24,440 bases of DNA from a virus, in the IMG/VR virus record IMGVR_UViG_3300043410_000107, positions 1 through 24,440 of that record. One strand, 5' to 3'. A program made the position numbers and the translations under genes. The stretch's first letter is position 1. Each line of letters opens with the position of its first letter. Below the pieces are notes generated by a model. That model had not been told where the DNA came from. It was given only the letters and a program-made list of their open reading frames with translations, and did not search any database. This document shows positions 7,095 to 17,900 of this stretch, in pieces.

Positions 7095-8485
7095 TATGCC
7101 ACACCTACTGGAATTCTTATTTGAATATAACTGTTCTCGTTTTGATTCTTTGTAATCGCAATGTCTGTATAGGCAGTACCCTCCAGAATTGACACGTTTC
7201 TTGATACTGATGAATATGCGACTAGACCATATAATGGGTTTAGTCTTGCGTCAAAGATATTATCAAATCTCATTGCATCAAGCGATACATAGTAGTTTCC
7301 AGATGCCGAAACAACCGTACCATTGGTGTCTGTTCCACTTGTGTTGCTTGCAGTATACGCAAATGAGACTGTGTCTGCTGTAGTTGCAGTTATTGTATAT
7401 GTTCCGTCTGCTATGCTGGTTACTCCAGCAACTGTAACTGGGAACCCAACCTCAAATCCGTGATCATACTGTGTTGTTATAGTAGCGACATTGTCTACAA
7501 TTGAATAGCTTGCTGTTGTAAACTCTTCGAATACCGATGCAAAAATCTTGGCAATTTTTACCTGAGACCAGGAGAATAGTTCAGTCTTCTTAATTTCATC
7601 TAGCCTGTTCTGTGCAACAAAGTATGCGTTGGTTGACAGGTTTACATTTGTTTCTACAACCTGGAAGTTTGCATACTGACCGCCAGCAGCCTCTGTTTCG
7701 TCTGACGAAAACTGTACAAGAATTCGAACGTACTTTGGGGTGCTCTGTGTAGTCTGTGTTCTGTCTACCATATTTACCGAGTAAGCCAACTTGATGAGGT
7801 CTTCTGATGAGTTTGCACCAAGCTGCAATGCTGAGTCTACATAGTGAATATGTGTTGATCCAGATTCTGGTACTAGGAACCCACTTCCATCTACAGATAG
7901 ATATGATGTATTCCCACGCATCATGTATGTGTCAGTGAACATTCGTGGCTGCTCATTTGAAATTAATCTGTCATCCTCTAAGAACAAAGAGTCGTCAGCA
8001 GCGACTGAAAAAATTGGAATAGACTGGTCAATTGATCCGTCGTTCCCTCTGTCATTTATATTGATCACTCCTGGATTATTTTTTGAAAGAGGCAGGGTTG
8101 AGTAGTCTGGAATTGATAGGGTTCTTGTTGGCTCGTGAACTTCCCATCTTTCTGAATTTGTAAAGTCGAACATCTGTCTGCTTCCAGACTGGGCTACTGG
8201 ATTTGACGATGATGGATACAGTCCAGCCTCTGTGATTGAGTATCTGTTTTGTGTAGGTAGCTCCGATGCAAAGACAATGTACGGCTCGCCAGTCATTTCG
8301 TCTTGAACAATCGATACTGACGACACTGCAGTTCTTACTGTTTCAAAAATCATTGATTCCTGCGATGATGCTGGTAGGGTTGCTCCTGGAACATGCCCAC
8401 AACCAACAGCGATATAAGCACCATATGCTGGTGCTTGTCCAGCCATAAACTTGGTAATAATGTCTTTGCCTTTGTCTGTAATCAT
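7094..8485 (-). CDS. Tail-tip / baseplate structural protein with inserted Ig-like domain
   Basis: This 463-aa protein is probably a peripheral tail-tip or fibre-base component. The N-terminus MITDKGKDIITKFMAGQAP followed by IAVGCG is typical of tail-fibre-like proteins that begin with a short helix and a conserved Gly-Cys-Gly turn. The middle is beta-rich and ordinary. Residues about 322-397 form a separate cassette (HGFEVGFPVTVAGV, then GTYTITATTADTVSFAYT), which looks like a mobile beta-sandwich domain common in phage virion proteins. The C-terminus NENSYIQIRIPVGVA resumes the parent fold. There is no Shine-Dalgarno sequence; instead TATAAT ends 6 nt before ATG at 8485, so the message may be leaderless. 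Genes on both sides are tail genes. Confidence 0.82.
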   Translation of the reverse strand: MITDKGKDIITKFMAGQAPAYGAYIAVGCGHVPGATLPASSQESMIFETVRTAVSSVSIVQDEMTGEPYIVFASELPTQNRYSITEAGLYPSSSNPVAQSGSRQMFDFTNSERWEVHEPTRTLSIPDYSTLPLSKNNPGVININDRGNDGSIDQSIPIFSVAADDSLFLEDDRLISNEQPRMFTDTYMMRGNTSYLSVDGSGFLVPESGSTHIHYVDSALQLGANSSEDLIKLAYSVNMVDRTQTTQSTPKYVRILVQFSSDETEAAGGQYANFQVVETNVNLSTNAYFVAQNRLDEIKKTELFSWSQVKIAKIFASVFEEFTTASYSIVDNVATITTQYDHGFEVGFPVTVAGVTSIADGTYTITATTADTVSFAYTASNTSGTDTNGTVVSASGNYYVSLDAMRFDNIFDARLNPLYGLVAYSSVSRNVSILEGTAYTDIAITKNQNENSYIQIRIPVGVA

Positions 8486-8491
8486 AAATTA

Positions 8492-8500
8492 ATTATATCA
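8492..8500 (-). promoter_or_regulatory. Extended -10 promoter TGATATAAT, leaderless spacing
   Basis: TGA plus TATAAT lies in the 28-base gap before the 463-aa gene. The hexamer ends exactly 6 nt before ATG, which puts the expected +1 on the A of the start codon. No Shine-Dalgarno-like sequence is present. The hexamer at the -35 position with a 17-bp spacer is CCTATA, unlike TTGACA, so activity would rely on the extended -10. Confidence 0.5.
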
Positions 8501-8513
8501 CGAACTGGCTAGA

Positions 8514-8966
8514 CTATAGGCTAAAGTCTTTTACTTGTGGGTTTATAGACTCTATTTGGATAAAGTACTCGTCTGGTAGGTTCTCTAAGATAACCTGTAT
8601 AGATGACAAGTCATATCCATTATCACGTATTGCCTCTATGATCGGAATATAGGCATAAAGGTCAATGTCTGCCAAAGCAACCTTTAGATAGATGTCGTCA
8701 ACGTCAAGGTGTTTTGGAACAACTAGTCTTGACCCAGTATCCTTTAGGAATCTTGGCTCAGAAATAAGAGGGCTGTCAATGGTATCGTGCCTTGACAAAA
8801 ACAGAATCTCTCTGCTATTGATCTGTGCAATTGACCTATTGATCGTAAAGAAGGACGTTGCATTGTTTGGTACTGGTACTATAATATCTGGTCTTGCAAC
8901 CTTTATACCCTTTTTATTTGATTCGTATACGGATATTGGAAGAAATGAATTTACGGAATCAACCAT
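8514..8966 (-). CDS. Small tail-tip protein, function unknown
   Basis: This 150-aa protein is not recognised. It has a beta-rich first half (FLPISVYESNKKGIKVA, then FFTINRSIAQINS) and a more helical second half (YAYIPIIEAIRDNGYDL, VILENLPDEYFIQIESI). It overlaps the end of the 1707-aa tail-tip gene by 8 nt, with a strong GAGGTGGA Shine-Dalgarno sequence inside that gene, so the two are translated together. This arrangement suggests it attaches to or helps assemble the tail tip. It contains no cysteine and no signal peptide or membrane segment. Confidence 0.75.
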   Translation of the reverse strand: MVDSVNSFLPISVYESNKKGIKVARPDIIVPVPNNATSFFTINRSIAQINSREILFLSRHDTIDSPLISEPRFLKDTGSRLVVPKHLDVDDIYLKVALADIDLYAYIPIIEAIRDNGYDLSSIQVILENLPDEYFIQIESINPQVKDFSL

Positions 8967-11900
8967 TTGTATCCACCTCGCTTACATAGATTGTTGTTTG
9001 TGGTCCAGAATTTGAGGACGAGTAATCGATATCATATACAACAAAAATGCTATCTGGATTTACAAAATACCCTTCAGCGTCTTTGTGGTGAATCTTGACA
9101 ATGTCTCCCAACTGAATGTGTGGCATACCAAACAGCGTTAGACCAACAGACTTTCTTGGAGTAGACGTTTTCTTAATCATCCAGTCCATTACTAGCTCTG
9201 CGTCATCTTGGGTTTGGATATATGTTGCATCAATGACGAATTCCTTTTTCCCATATGTCGTTCTGCTGTTCTTAATGTTTTGATAAACTTTCTTTGATAG
9301 TGCAGGGTCGAACGGTACGTCATCAACGTTGGATTCTGTAATCATTTCATAGTTAGAGTAGTCACTCGCTTTTGTCAGATGGTCATCCATTGTATAGTTT
9401 CTATCTGCTTGGTTGGTGAATGTAATTCCAAGAATGTTCAGTGGGTTTTGGTTGTCACCAAATACCAGGGCAGAGTCCATAGTGTTAAACACCATAAATT
9501 CAGCACCGTATGGCGTTGCCACGTATCCACTTACAGCATACCCCTTAATCGGATTGAATGTTGGAGCAAGCATTGATCTAAATGCTGGATATGCTTTGTC
9601 AAAGTTAACATTGTAGTGCTTTGCTTCACGCATGATTGTTCCAAATTCTTCATAGAACATGTCTATTGCTGGTGGTGCAATTGGGCTAATACCCTTAAAG
9701 TATGTAGTTGACACAACCTTTGGCATGGAATACTTTGAGAATGCTGCGTCAGAGTCTGTTTCCATGTTAAAGTTCATTGAGTCTGTATATGGTGCGTAGC
9801 TTGAGTTTCGGTAGTTTACACTATCGTCTGCTCCAAGAGCATAAAGATTTTCAAACATCACCCTTGAGCTTCCTCTAACGAATAGGGATACGGTATTGGT
9901 TCTTCTTGCTTTTGGAATTGGGTCACCGTCAACGACTGAACCTATAAGAATGTTGTTAAGATAGATGTAGAACTTTAGGCTGTTTCCAATTTCTTCATAT
10001 TCTATCGCAAGGTCGTAAACAGACGGATTGTCCTGACCTGTCATTCTTTGCTGACCAGTAAACATTCCGTTATCTGTAATTACATTTGTCATGCCTGTCC
10101 AAAGCTTAATTGGAATAGCCTTTGCTCTAATAGAGAACGTCCCCTTTTTATCTCCAGTAACAACTACACCATTGTTTGGAACTGTTTTTGTTCCGTTATA
10201 CTTTAAAACAACATATGAATCTGTTCTTGCAATGATATCGCCAGTAGTGTTCCATCCAGTACCAGTAATTGATGCATTTTCACCAACTGCAGCAACGTTT
10301 GGCACGTAGTATTTGAGATACTTTTTGTCTTTGTCATGAACCTTGATGCTGGTAACTGCACCAGTTATACTTGTTCCAGATGCATAGGCTGTTTGCTTAT
10401 ATGTCTTGTATAGTGCAATATTGAATATAGATTCAGACAGGTCATTTGTATTTGCGTTATCAGCGTTAAATACTGCCATGTTTTCATCTGTTAAAGCCAT
10501 TAGCTCTAGAAAGTATCCTGTTCCACGGTTTTTGTCAAACATTACAGAAATACCGCCAGAAGACCCCTTGAGCTTTGATTTTGTGAAGACTGTTTCTGCA
10601 CCAGCAACTGTTGATAGTGTTGGGTCAGCAGAGTCTGTACCAATAATTCTCATTCTTGTGCCGTAGTGCTTGTGCTTTGCATTCTTTATCGATGCCTTGC
10701 TTGGAGCAGTGTAGACACATGAAAGGTAGTCTGTTGGTGCAATGCCAGATCCAGAGAACTCTGGTCCTGAAAATACAAGTGCTGATGACTGCAACGTTGA
10801 GGTTGCAAGTGTAGACTCTGGAGAAGTTTCTGATCCAGTAGCACTGCTCATGTAGTTTTTAATTACACTTGTTCTTGAAGACTTTGCTGCTTTTGTTTTA
10901 TTCTTTGTAACACAGAATCCATATGCCGAATTAATTAGTGAACTGTCATAGATATTTTTTCCAGACACTGTAAATGTGGCATCTGAGCTACTAGACGTTG
11001 CATTCTTAGACATTACTAGTGCTCTGGTACTTGGGTTCCAGCTAGACACTGTTGTAGAGCTTGGAATGCCAGTTCCAGAAATTGACTGACCAACAATAAT
11101 ATAGTTTTTTGCATATGATGGAACAGTGATTGTTTTCTTTCCATTTGTTCTTTTTGCACCAGTAATCTTTTTTTCTGTTATATACTGATCTCCAAATAGC
11201 AAAGATGACTTCATCTCAATCCCAGTTACGTTAGTCTTTGTCCAGTGTGAACCGTCAATACCTGCCTTGTGCAGAACTGCCCTAGTTCCAAACTGAGCAC
11301 GTCCATGTCTTGATACTGGTCCATCCTTAAGTATAGTATTTCCCTCTGAATCCTTTATATACTTTGGCTCTGAGAATATGCGAACCTTTCCTGTTGGGAA
11401 TATTTTTCCGTTATATGGTAGTTCACTAAAATAATCCTCGTAGTCTTTTGGACTCCTAATCCACACATTTCCAGTACCAGCGACACTATACTCAACAGCA
11501 TCATACTTGATTATCTCTGAGTTTGCGTGGAAGTAACCATTATATCTTGGCAGCCAGTATACAGCTTCTCCAAGATCAATAACGTTGTTGACCACTTCAC
11601 CATTAACTACTGTTGGTGCTGATGCACTGAGGTTAGACTTTAGTGGTATAGCTGCCAAGACTTCGCCAGACTGAGTTCCACCCTTGTTAGATCCAGATGG
11701 TCTTACACTGTCAGATGGACCTGGCTCCCAAAGAAGTACTGAAGAGTATACCCACGTCTGCTCATTTGGAAGAACAAGTCTTTGTTGTGCAGCACCATTC
11801 TCACTTGTTTTGGGTGCAGGTGACACGCTAGAGACCTGCTTCTGAATATATCTTTCGGAGAACTTAATCCTTCCGTCGTTAAAAATTGTATTCTCATTCT

Positions 11901-14082
11901 TAGTTATTTCAACAATGTTTGGCTGGGTACTCTCATCTCCAACCACATCAGAATCTCCGACAAGGATTGCGTCGAATTCAGTAGCCCTGTCGTTAGAGCC
12001 TATAGATGGCATCATATAGCTTTTTGACATAAATACAAGGTTATTATATTCGTCAAAGAATACTGCGGTTTGTGTAGATACTGCAAGGTCTTGAATAACA
12101 TCTGCAACACTAGAGCCAGGGGACACGAAGAAGTGTCTAATTATTGGATCTGGGTCATTTGGAGATCTCTTATATATATAGTTTGTGAAACCAATACTAT
12201 CTAGAACGGTTGCCAAAATGTAGCTTAGTGATGCATCAGAGATTAATAGTCTTGGTGACTTGATATCTTCAAAGTAGTAGTATGCATCTCTTAGTGTTAA
12301 TGTTGCTGTCTTGTCTGAAAAAGATATGTCTGGCATTTGTTCAGCGTATAGGGTCTTGAGTGGAACATATGAGTCATAGTACACGTCGCCTATTAGAACG
12401 TCTCTCACTAGCTCATAGAACTTGAACTGAGCACCCTTCTTGATGTACTTTGAGATTACGCTTCCGTTTGGGTTTACTGTTCCACCACTTAGTATCAATG
12501 GGTTGTCAGAGTTGAACTCCCCCTCAAAATCTGCTAGGGTTATGCTTCCTGTAGATGCCAATAGCTGACCAACAGGTAGTCCGCTTCCTCCAAGGTCTGA
12601 TGCAGTTTTGCTTATGGAGAACTGCTTTGTAACATCTGACATGTTTACTGCCAGTCTTGGAGAAATCTCTAGGAGGTCGAAGGTTACACCGTTTCTACTC
12701 ATTGTATCAACAACGACTCTGAGTCCCTTGATGAGCATAAACTGCTCATACATATTTCCAGATATGACTGTTGGAGAGACTATATCTGTTATAAGTGGTG
12801 TACTTGCTTCTAGTGCCTGGTTTCCAATCTCCCAGCTACCGTTGCTATACTGAAGCTCAACGTATCCATCTCTTGGGATAACTGGCATTATACTGTTATC
12901 GTCCGATGAGAATTCCTTAATTGTGTTCCAGCTATTTGATGTATCTAGGTATTGGATCTTCCAAGATATCGGAACTGCACGATTAAAGATTGTATCTTCT
13001 TCATCGTATAGTGGGTCTGGGACTGTCTTACCATTATATGTAATGTTTCCAAGACCAACAGTACCAACATGCGTTTGCATCTTAAGAACTATTCTGTTTG
13101 CTGGAATCTGCTCTTTGTAAACAATAAACGGTGCTGCGTCGTCAATGTAGTACCCTTCATCACCAGCACTAGAAATTGACAGACCTCGTGTAGCAACCTG
13201 GTACTTTGTATTCACATATGCATCTGATGTAATAGTTGTTGGGGTAACTGTGGATAGTCCACCGTATTCAGCATCCCAGTCTGGATCAATATCTGTTTCA
13301 ACAACAACATTTGTTCCACCATCTATATTAATGTCAATTACATCGTATTGTCCATTGTAGACAGCCAGGTTATCTTCCATACCACTTATGGTAATTGAGT
13401 TCCCAAGACCAATGTTATTTGTTGGTATTGTTACCCTAAGTTTGAATGATCTGGTCAGAATTGACGTGACGTATGGGTTTGATTCTGCATCATAGTCTGA
13501 GTCTGGATCTTCTGTAGTCCAGTCTTCTTCTGCAAGAGCCTCTTCTGTTATCGTGACTATTGGTAGAATTGATGAAATTTTAAATGAGTCTGATGGAATC
13601 TCCTGTTCACGGAAAGATGTCCAATACTTAAACACATCGTTCTTGTCAGATATGTAGTACCTAGGACGATTCATCATGCTTCTGCCAATGCCATGCACAA
13701 AATACCCTGGCAAGAACACAGCCTTGTTAATTCCAGAACGTGGTCTAAACTTACCAAAACAATCCTCTAGAGAATATAGCATTTTGTTTTTAGTCTTTTG
13801 AGAAATAAAGGCTAGTGGCAAATTGTTGTCATCAAGCCCTCCGTCAACAACAGTGTCTGAATCTGTATATCCGTAATGCTGTCTTGATGAAAATGGTGTA
13901 GAAGAGCTTTCAGACGTGAATGAAGAAGAAACACCAACACCATCGTATGGTCTATTCTTGTAGTTACCAATGAGGCTTATGTTTGTGGCATCATTCATGT
14001 TTATTTCTGCATAAACAAATGATTGCGTTTTGATAGCTGTGGCAGACTCTAGGTGGCTAATTAAGTCACTGTCGTTATACAT
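8959..14082 (-). CDS. Giant tail-tip hub-like minor tail protein with lectin-like insert
   Basis: This 1707-aa protein is likely the central tail-tip protein, contacting the cell surface. Residues 1-180 include a conserved-looking start (QSFVYAEINMNDATNISLIG). Residues about 200-275 form a beta cassette (LGNSITISGMEDNLAVYNGQ). Residues about 480-700 resemble a tail-hub fold, with FKFYELVRDVLIGD and a segment FVSPGSSVADVIQDLAVS like the D3-type region of Tal/gp44 hubs. Residues about 1100-1423 look like a concanavalin/LamG-type carbohydrate-binding domain (GYFLELMALTDEN, LKFYIYLNNILIGSVVDG). The C-terminus returns to a hub-like strand set with HIQLGDIVKIHHKDAEG. Start ATG at 14082 abuts the stop of the previous gene, with GAGGT upstream. 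Domain limits are estimates by eye; the general role as a tail protein is firm, the hub assignment moderate. Confidence 0.85.
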   Translation of the reverse strand: MYNDSDLISHLESATAIKTQSFVYAEINMNDATNISLIGNYKNRPYDGVGVSSSFTSESSSTPFSSRQHYGYTDSDTVVDGGLDDNNLPLAFISQKTKNKMLYSLEDCFGKFRPRSGINKAVFLPGYFVHGIGRSMMNRPRYYISDKNDVFKYWTSFREQEIPSDSFKISSILPIVTITEEALAEEDWTTEDPDSDYDAESNPYVTSILTRSFKLRVTIPTNNIGLGNSITISGMEDNLAVYNGQYDVIDINIDGGTNVVVETDIDPDWDAEYGGLSTVTPTTITSDAYVNTKYQVATRGLSISSAGDEGYYIDDAAPFIVYKEQIPANRIVLKMQTHVGTVGLGNITYNGKTVPDPLYDEEDTIFNRAVPISWKIQYLDTSNSWNTIKEFSSDDNSIMPVIPRDGYVELQYSNGSWEIGNQALEASTPLITDIVSPTVISGNMYEQFMLIKGLRVVVDTMSRNGVTFDLLEISPRLAVNMSDVTKQFSISKTASDLGGSGLPVGQLLASTGSITLADFEGEFNSDNPLILSGGTVNPNGSVISKYIKKGAQFKFYELVRDVLIGDVYYDSYVPLKTLYAEQMPDISFSDKTATLTLRDAYYYFEDIKSPRLLISDASLSYILATVLDSIGFTNYIYKRSPNDPDPIIRHFFVSPGSSVADVIQDLAVSTQTAVFFDEYNNLVFMSKSYMMPSIGSNDRATEFDAILVGDSDVVGDESTQPNIVEITKNENTIFNDGRIKFSERYIQKQVSSVSPAPKTSENGAAQQRLVLPNEQTWVYSSVLLWEPGPSDSVRPSGSNKGGTQSGEVLAAIPLKSNLSASAPTVVNGEVVNNVIDLGEAVYWLPRYNGYFHANSEIIKYDAVEYSVAGTGNVWIRSPKDYEDYFSELPYNGKIFPTGKVRIFSEPKYIKDSEGNTILKDGPVSRHGRAQFGTRAVLHKAGIDGSHWTKTNVTGIEMKSSLLFGDQYITEKKITGAKRTNGKKTITVPSYAKNYIIVGQSISGTGIPSSTTVSSWNPSTRALVMSKNATSSSSDATFTVSGKNIYDSSLINSAYGFCVTKNKTKAAKSSRTSVIKNYMSSATGSETSPESTLATSTLQSSALVFSGPEFSGSGIAPTDYLSCVYTAPSKASIKNAKHKHYGTRMRIIGTDSADPTLSTVAGAETVFTKSKLKGSSGGISVMFDKNRGTGYFLELMALTDENMAVFNADNANTNDLSESIFNIALYKTYKQTAYASGTSITGAVTSIKVHDKDKKYLKYYVPNVAAVGENASITGTGWNTTGDIIARTDSYVVLKYNGTKTVPNNGVVVTGDKKGTFSIRAKAIPIKLWTGMTNVITDNGMFTGQQRMTGQDNPSVYDLAIEYEEIGNSLKFYIYLNNILIGSVVDGDPIPKARRTNTVSLFVRGSSRVMFENLYALGADDSVNYRNSSYAPYTDSMNFNMETDSDAAFSKYSMPKVVSTTYFKGISPIAPPAIDMFYEEFGTIMREAKHYNVNFDKAYPAFRSMLAPTFNPIKGYAVSGYVATPYGAEFMVFNTMDSALVFGDNQNPLNILGITFTNQADRNYTMDDHLTKASDYSNYEMITESNVDDVPFDPALSKKVYQNIKNSRTTYGKKEFVIDATYIQTQDDAELVMDWMIKKTSTPRKSVGLTLFGMPHIQLGDIVKIHHKDAEGYFVNPDSIFVVYDIDYSSSNSGPQTTIYVSEVDTNG

Positions 14083-14916
14083 TTAGACCTCTTCCAAAGA
14101 CAACTGGACATTCCAGTAGTCGTATGATCCGCCTCGTTTTTGTACTGTGTGAGCAAAGCTAGAGAAGAACATTTCGATTGGTTTATCATACCCTACCATT
14201 TTATCATAACTGTCTGCTCCGCCATCCACTTTATAATTGTCGTAGGAAAGATATACCCAGAAAGAGCCAATATTATTGTCATACCATTCCTTCATGTCAG
14301 CCCCTGCTGCACCACCATCTGATGTAATCTGAGTAAGACCATAATCGTTATTCAGAACAACTCCTGTAGAGGCGATATTGGGCATTTCTACAAATGCTTT
14401 TGACGGAACCATGTCCCAGTTGCTAGATATCTTTACCTTGTCAGCAATGTGGTATGAACGCATACGTCCATTAATCATACGCTCACGCTTTTCAATACGC
14501 TCTGGGGCTACGTCAATGTACTGCCTGTTGTCGTCTGTAAGAATAATAAAATTGTCAAACTCTGTGCCGTTTGGGGTATACACAACTGGTCCTGCATCGA
14601 ATGTTATTGTTCCATTTGAGGTTGGGGCAGCACTAAGTTTGACAGTAGTTGTTTCACCATTATACGCAACCTCAGATATCTCTACTCCAGAAACTCCCTC
14701 AACTAATCCAAGAGTAGATCCGTCTATTATAAGGTGGTATCCTGGCTTAAGGCTTGACTGACCGTTAAGAACAAATTCGTCTGATCCAGATGTCAGGTTT
14801 GCAGTAACGCCTTCAACTTTTACAAATATGTTTGCCGTTCCAGAATTATCAGCAAACAGAATAGCCTGTGGTCTAGTGTACTTCTGACGATTTTGCATGT
14901 ATGCCAATGTAGCCAT
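14083..14916 (-). CDS. Distal tail / minor tail protein
   Basis: This 277-aa protein is encoded between the tape measure and the tail-tip protein, the position of a distal tail (Dit-like) protein in siphoviruses. It is beta-rich throughout. Residues about 30-105 (FVKVEGVTANLTSGSDEFVL, then GYHLIIDGSTLGLVEG) look like an inserted beta domain, and the C-terminal half (DKVKISSNWDMVPSKAF, GSFWVYLSYDNY, YDYWNVQLSLEEV) looks like the core that binds the tail tube. Its ATG is joined to the tape measure stop as TAATG and has a strong GGAGGAAACAG ribosome site. The label distal tail protein follows from position; no Dit signature is certain. Confidence 0.78.
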   Translation of the reverse strand: MATLAYMQNRQKYTRPQAILFADNSGTANIFVKVEGVTANLTSGSDEFVLNGQSSLKPGYHLIIDGSTLGLVEGVSGVEISEVAYNGETTTVKLSAAPTSNGTITFDAGPVVYTPNGTEFDNFIILTDDNRQYIDVAPERIEKRERMINGRMRSYHIADKVKISSNWDMVPSKAFVEMPNIASTGVVLNNDYGLTQITSDGGAAGADMKEWYDNNIGSFWVYLSYDNYKVDGGADSYDKMVGYDKPIEMFFSSFAHTVQKRGGSYDYWNVQLSLEEV

Positions 14917-17900
14917 TATCTGTTTCCTCCAATTCTGCGTGATTCCATAGCTCGTAGTTTAGCAATTGCAACATTTGCAATGTCATCTGCGTTAGCACCT
15001 GTTGCTGCATTAACAACTACACTATAATTATACACTGAACCAGAGTCTGATGCTGAAGAACCAGAGTTAATCGATGCAAGGTTCTTAGCACCAAAGTCCT
15101 TAACAGATTCTTTATTGATTACAAACTCTCCTGGTGTAAGCATTGCTGGCACAGTGTCCGTATTACCAATGCCAGGAACCTGTCCACCCTCGTTAAGCTT
15201 GATGTGTGGAATGTCAAATGGATCCCATGTTTGTCCACCAACCTTTGTCCAAGCCTGTCCAGGAATAATTTCAAATGCTGGAATCTTGAACTTCCACTTG
15301 TTTAGTGCTTCAATAGCACCATTTACAGCAGTAACAAATGAGTCCTTGATTGTGGTTCCAATACTTCCAAACCACTTTCCGATCTTGTCTGGAAGTTCTT
15401 TCCACCAGGTTGATACGCTGTCAATGGTGTCTTTCCACCACTTCTTAACATCGTCAATCTTTTCTTTCATTGACTTGTCTTCGTTGAACCATGAGAAGAA
15501 CAGTCCAAACTTTTCCTGTACCCAGGCAATTGCACGATTGAATGGCTGAGTGATATGCTCGTCAATCCATAGGGATACCGATGTAAAGAAGTTGTTAATT
15601 GGTGTTGCAATGTTGTCGTTCCACCAAGTTGAAATAGCAGTAACCATGTTGTTCCAAGGAGTAGTGATGTGCTCATAAATCCAGTTTCCAACCATTGTAA
15701 AGAAGTCGTTAATTGGCTTAGAGATGTTTTCATCCCACCATGCCTTTATCTGTGCAACCATGTTATTCCAAGGCACTACAATGTTTTCATTAATCCAGTT
15801 GCCAACATCTGTAAAGAATTGCTGAATTGGTACGATAACAAACTCGTTAAAGATTTCTCCAGTTCCAATAAAGATTGCCTGGATGCTCTTAACCCATGGC
15901 TGGTTCATAAAGTCTGTTGCCCACTTCTCAACATTCTTCATGGAGTCGCTGAACCAGTCGCTCTTTGGTGCTGCTGCTGCAGTGTGTGATAGCCCATCTG
16001 CGGTAGCAGGAGCCACAGCCTTTGGTGATGGCTTCCAAATCCACTTACCAGATTTTTTGTCTTCAACCCATTCACCTTCGCCCTGCTTGTGCTGTGCATC
16101 ATATCCTGGCTTTGGTGTCTTTTCCTGAACCTGGTAGGTTCCGCCACCGCCACCAGAATTCTTCTTTGGAGATAGTTCGTATTCACGAATTGCAATAAGT
16201 TCTTTTAGTTTGTCAAGCTGTGGCTCAAGACCTCCTCTAGTCATGCCACGGAAAGACACATTGTCCAGCTCAGACTTTCTTGCATTCTCAAGTGACTTCT
16301 GTTGATTCGAAACTGCAGTCTCTGCATTCTTAGACTGAATTGCTTGGGCTGCTCTGGCTGCTGCAGCAACGTCACCCTTAGATAGTGCATCTGCAAGATC
16401 CATCTGGCTTTGCTGTTGTGCTGTGATTTCAGCCTGTGCGTCTGCGATGTCTTGTAGAGCCTTCTTACGCTCGTCATACTTCTTGTTAATTCTATCTTCA
16501 CGAATGGCGATTACGTCAAGGGCTTTCTGCTTCTTGTCTTGCTGGTCTTGGAGTCTCTTTAGTTCTGGGTCTTCTCCAGAGCCACCAGAGGATGTCTTTG
16601 TTACAGTCTTGTATAGGTCTCTAGTATCAGTAGCACCAGTCTCTCCATCCATTTCAAGTGATGCGATGTACTTGACACGGTATGTTGCAATTAGCTGTTC
16701 CTTGCTTGCACCAGACCCAAGACTGTCTTGTAGACCATTTGCATTAATCCACTTCCATACAGCATTGTTGTCTCCACCAGCCACCTGGTAGTTAACAAGA
16801 ACGTCCTTTGTGATTAGGTTATCTGTACCAGACAGCTCTTCCCAATTATCAAGAATGTATTGGAACTGTCCTCCAGTCTGCTCATTAATAGACATGAGAT
16901 CTTGTTTTCTAACGTTTGTATTAACTCTTTCAAGCTGATCAAATAATGACTGTGTCTTAATTAGGTTGCTTTCATTTACTAGTGTAATACCGTCGCTCTT
17001 GGCTGAAAGGTCTACTAGGCTTGCTAGTGACTGCACATCAAATCCGCTATTTGACATCATGTTTAGCATTACAGGAATATTCATGTCCTTGTTCATACCG
17101 CCCTGCATAGCTCTTCCTATGAGCTGCATAACGGTAGAGCTTTCTTCAAGACCCTTGGATGTTACCAACAGTTCAAATCCTGCACGAAGAGGTTCGCTGG
17201 CTTGTCCTGCAGATATAAGTGTTGCTGCTGTTGTTGGATCAATATTTCCATAAGCAACCTGAAGAGCAACTGTTACTCCGAATTTTGTATCTTTCAAGCC
17301 CATCTGGTCTACTTGGTTGATTGCTGCATTTGCTGCATCTTGTGCAATTGGATTATCTTTATATGTGATGGCTGACTGCTTTTGCAAAAGTCCATTCTCA
17401 CCAAAAGATCTTCCTGTATCCTGCATAAGGTATCCAAGAACATTGTCAGTTATTTTTGCAGAGTTTGCCTGTAATTCTGCCTGTGCGGTGTTTCTTTCTT
17501 CGATAAGCTTGTTAATATCTTCTTCAATTTTTTTGCGGTCCTTAGCATCCTTTGTTGTAATCAACTGTGCATCTAGCTCTGCAAGTTTTTGGTCATATTG
17601 TGTTGCCAACACATCTTTGAGCTGTTCGTTTTGCTGAAGAAGGTTCATTCCCATCTGTGCAGCATAAGCACCAATTTTGGCATTATTTTCAAGTGCTTTG
17701 TTATAGTCAGCTACTGCTGCCCCAATTTCCCAAACTCCAGTAGCGATATCTATAGCACCTGCAACTGCTACTGCAACACCAACTCCTGTTTCTGCGGCAA
17801 GTGCTCCTCCAGCAAGCTTTGCAGCACCAAGAGCCATCTTTCTAAATACAATTCCTGCAATCTTTTCACCAACTACTGGAAGAAGTCTTGCCCCAACCGA

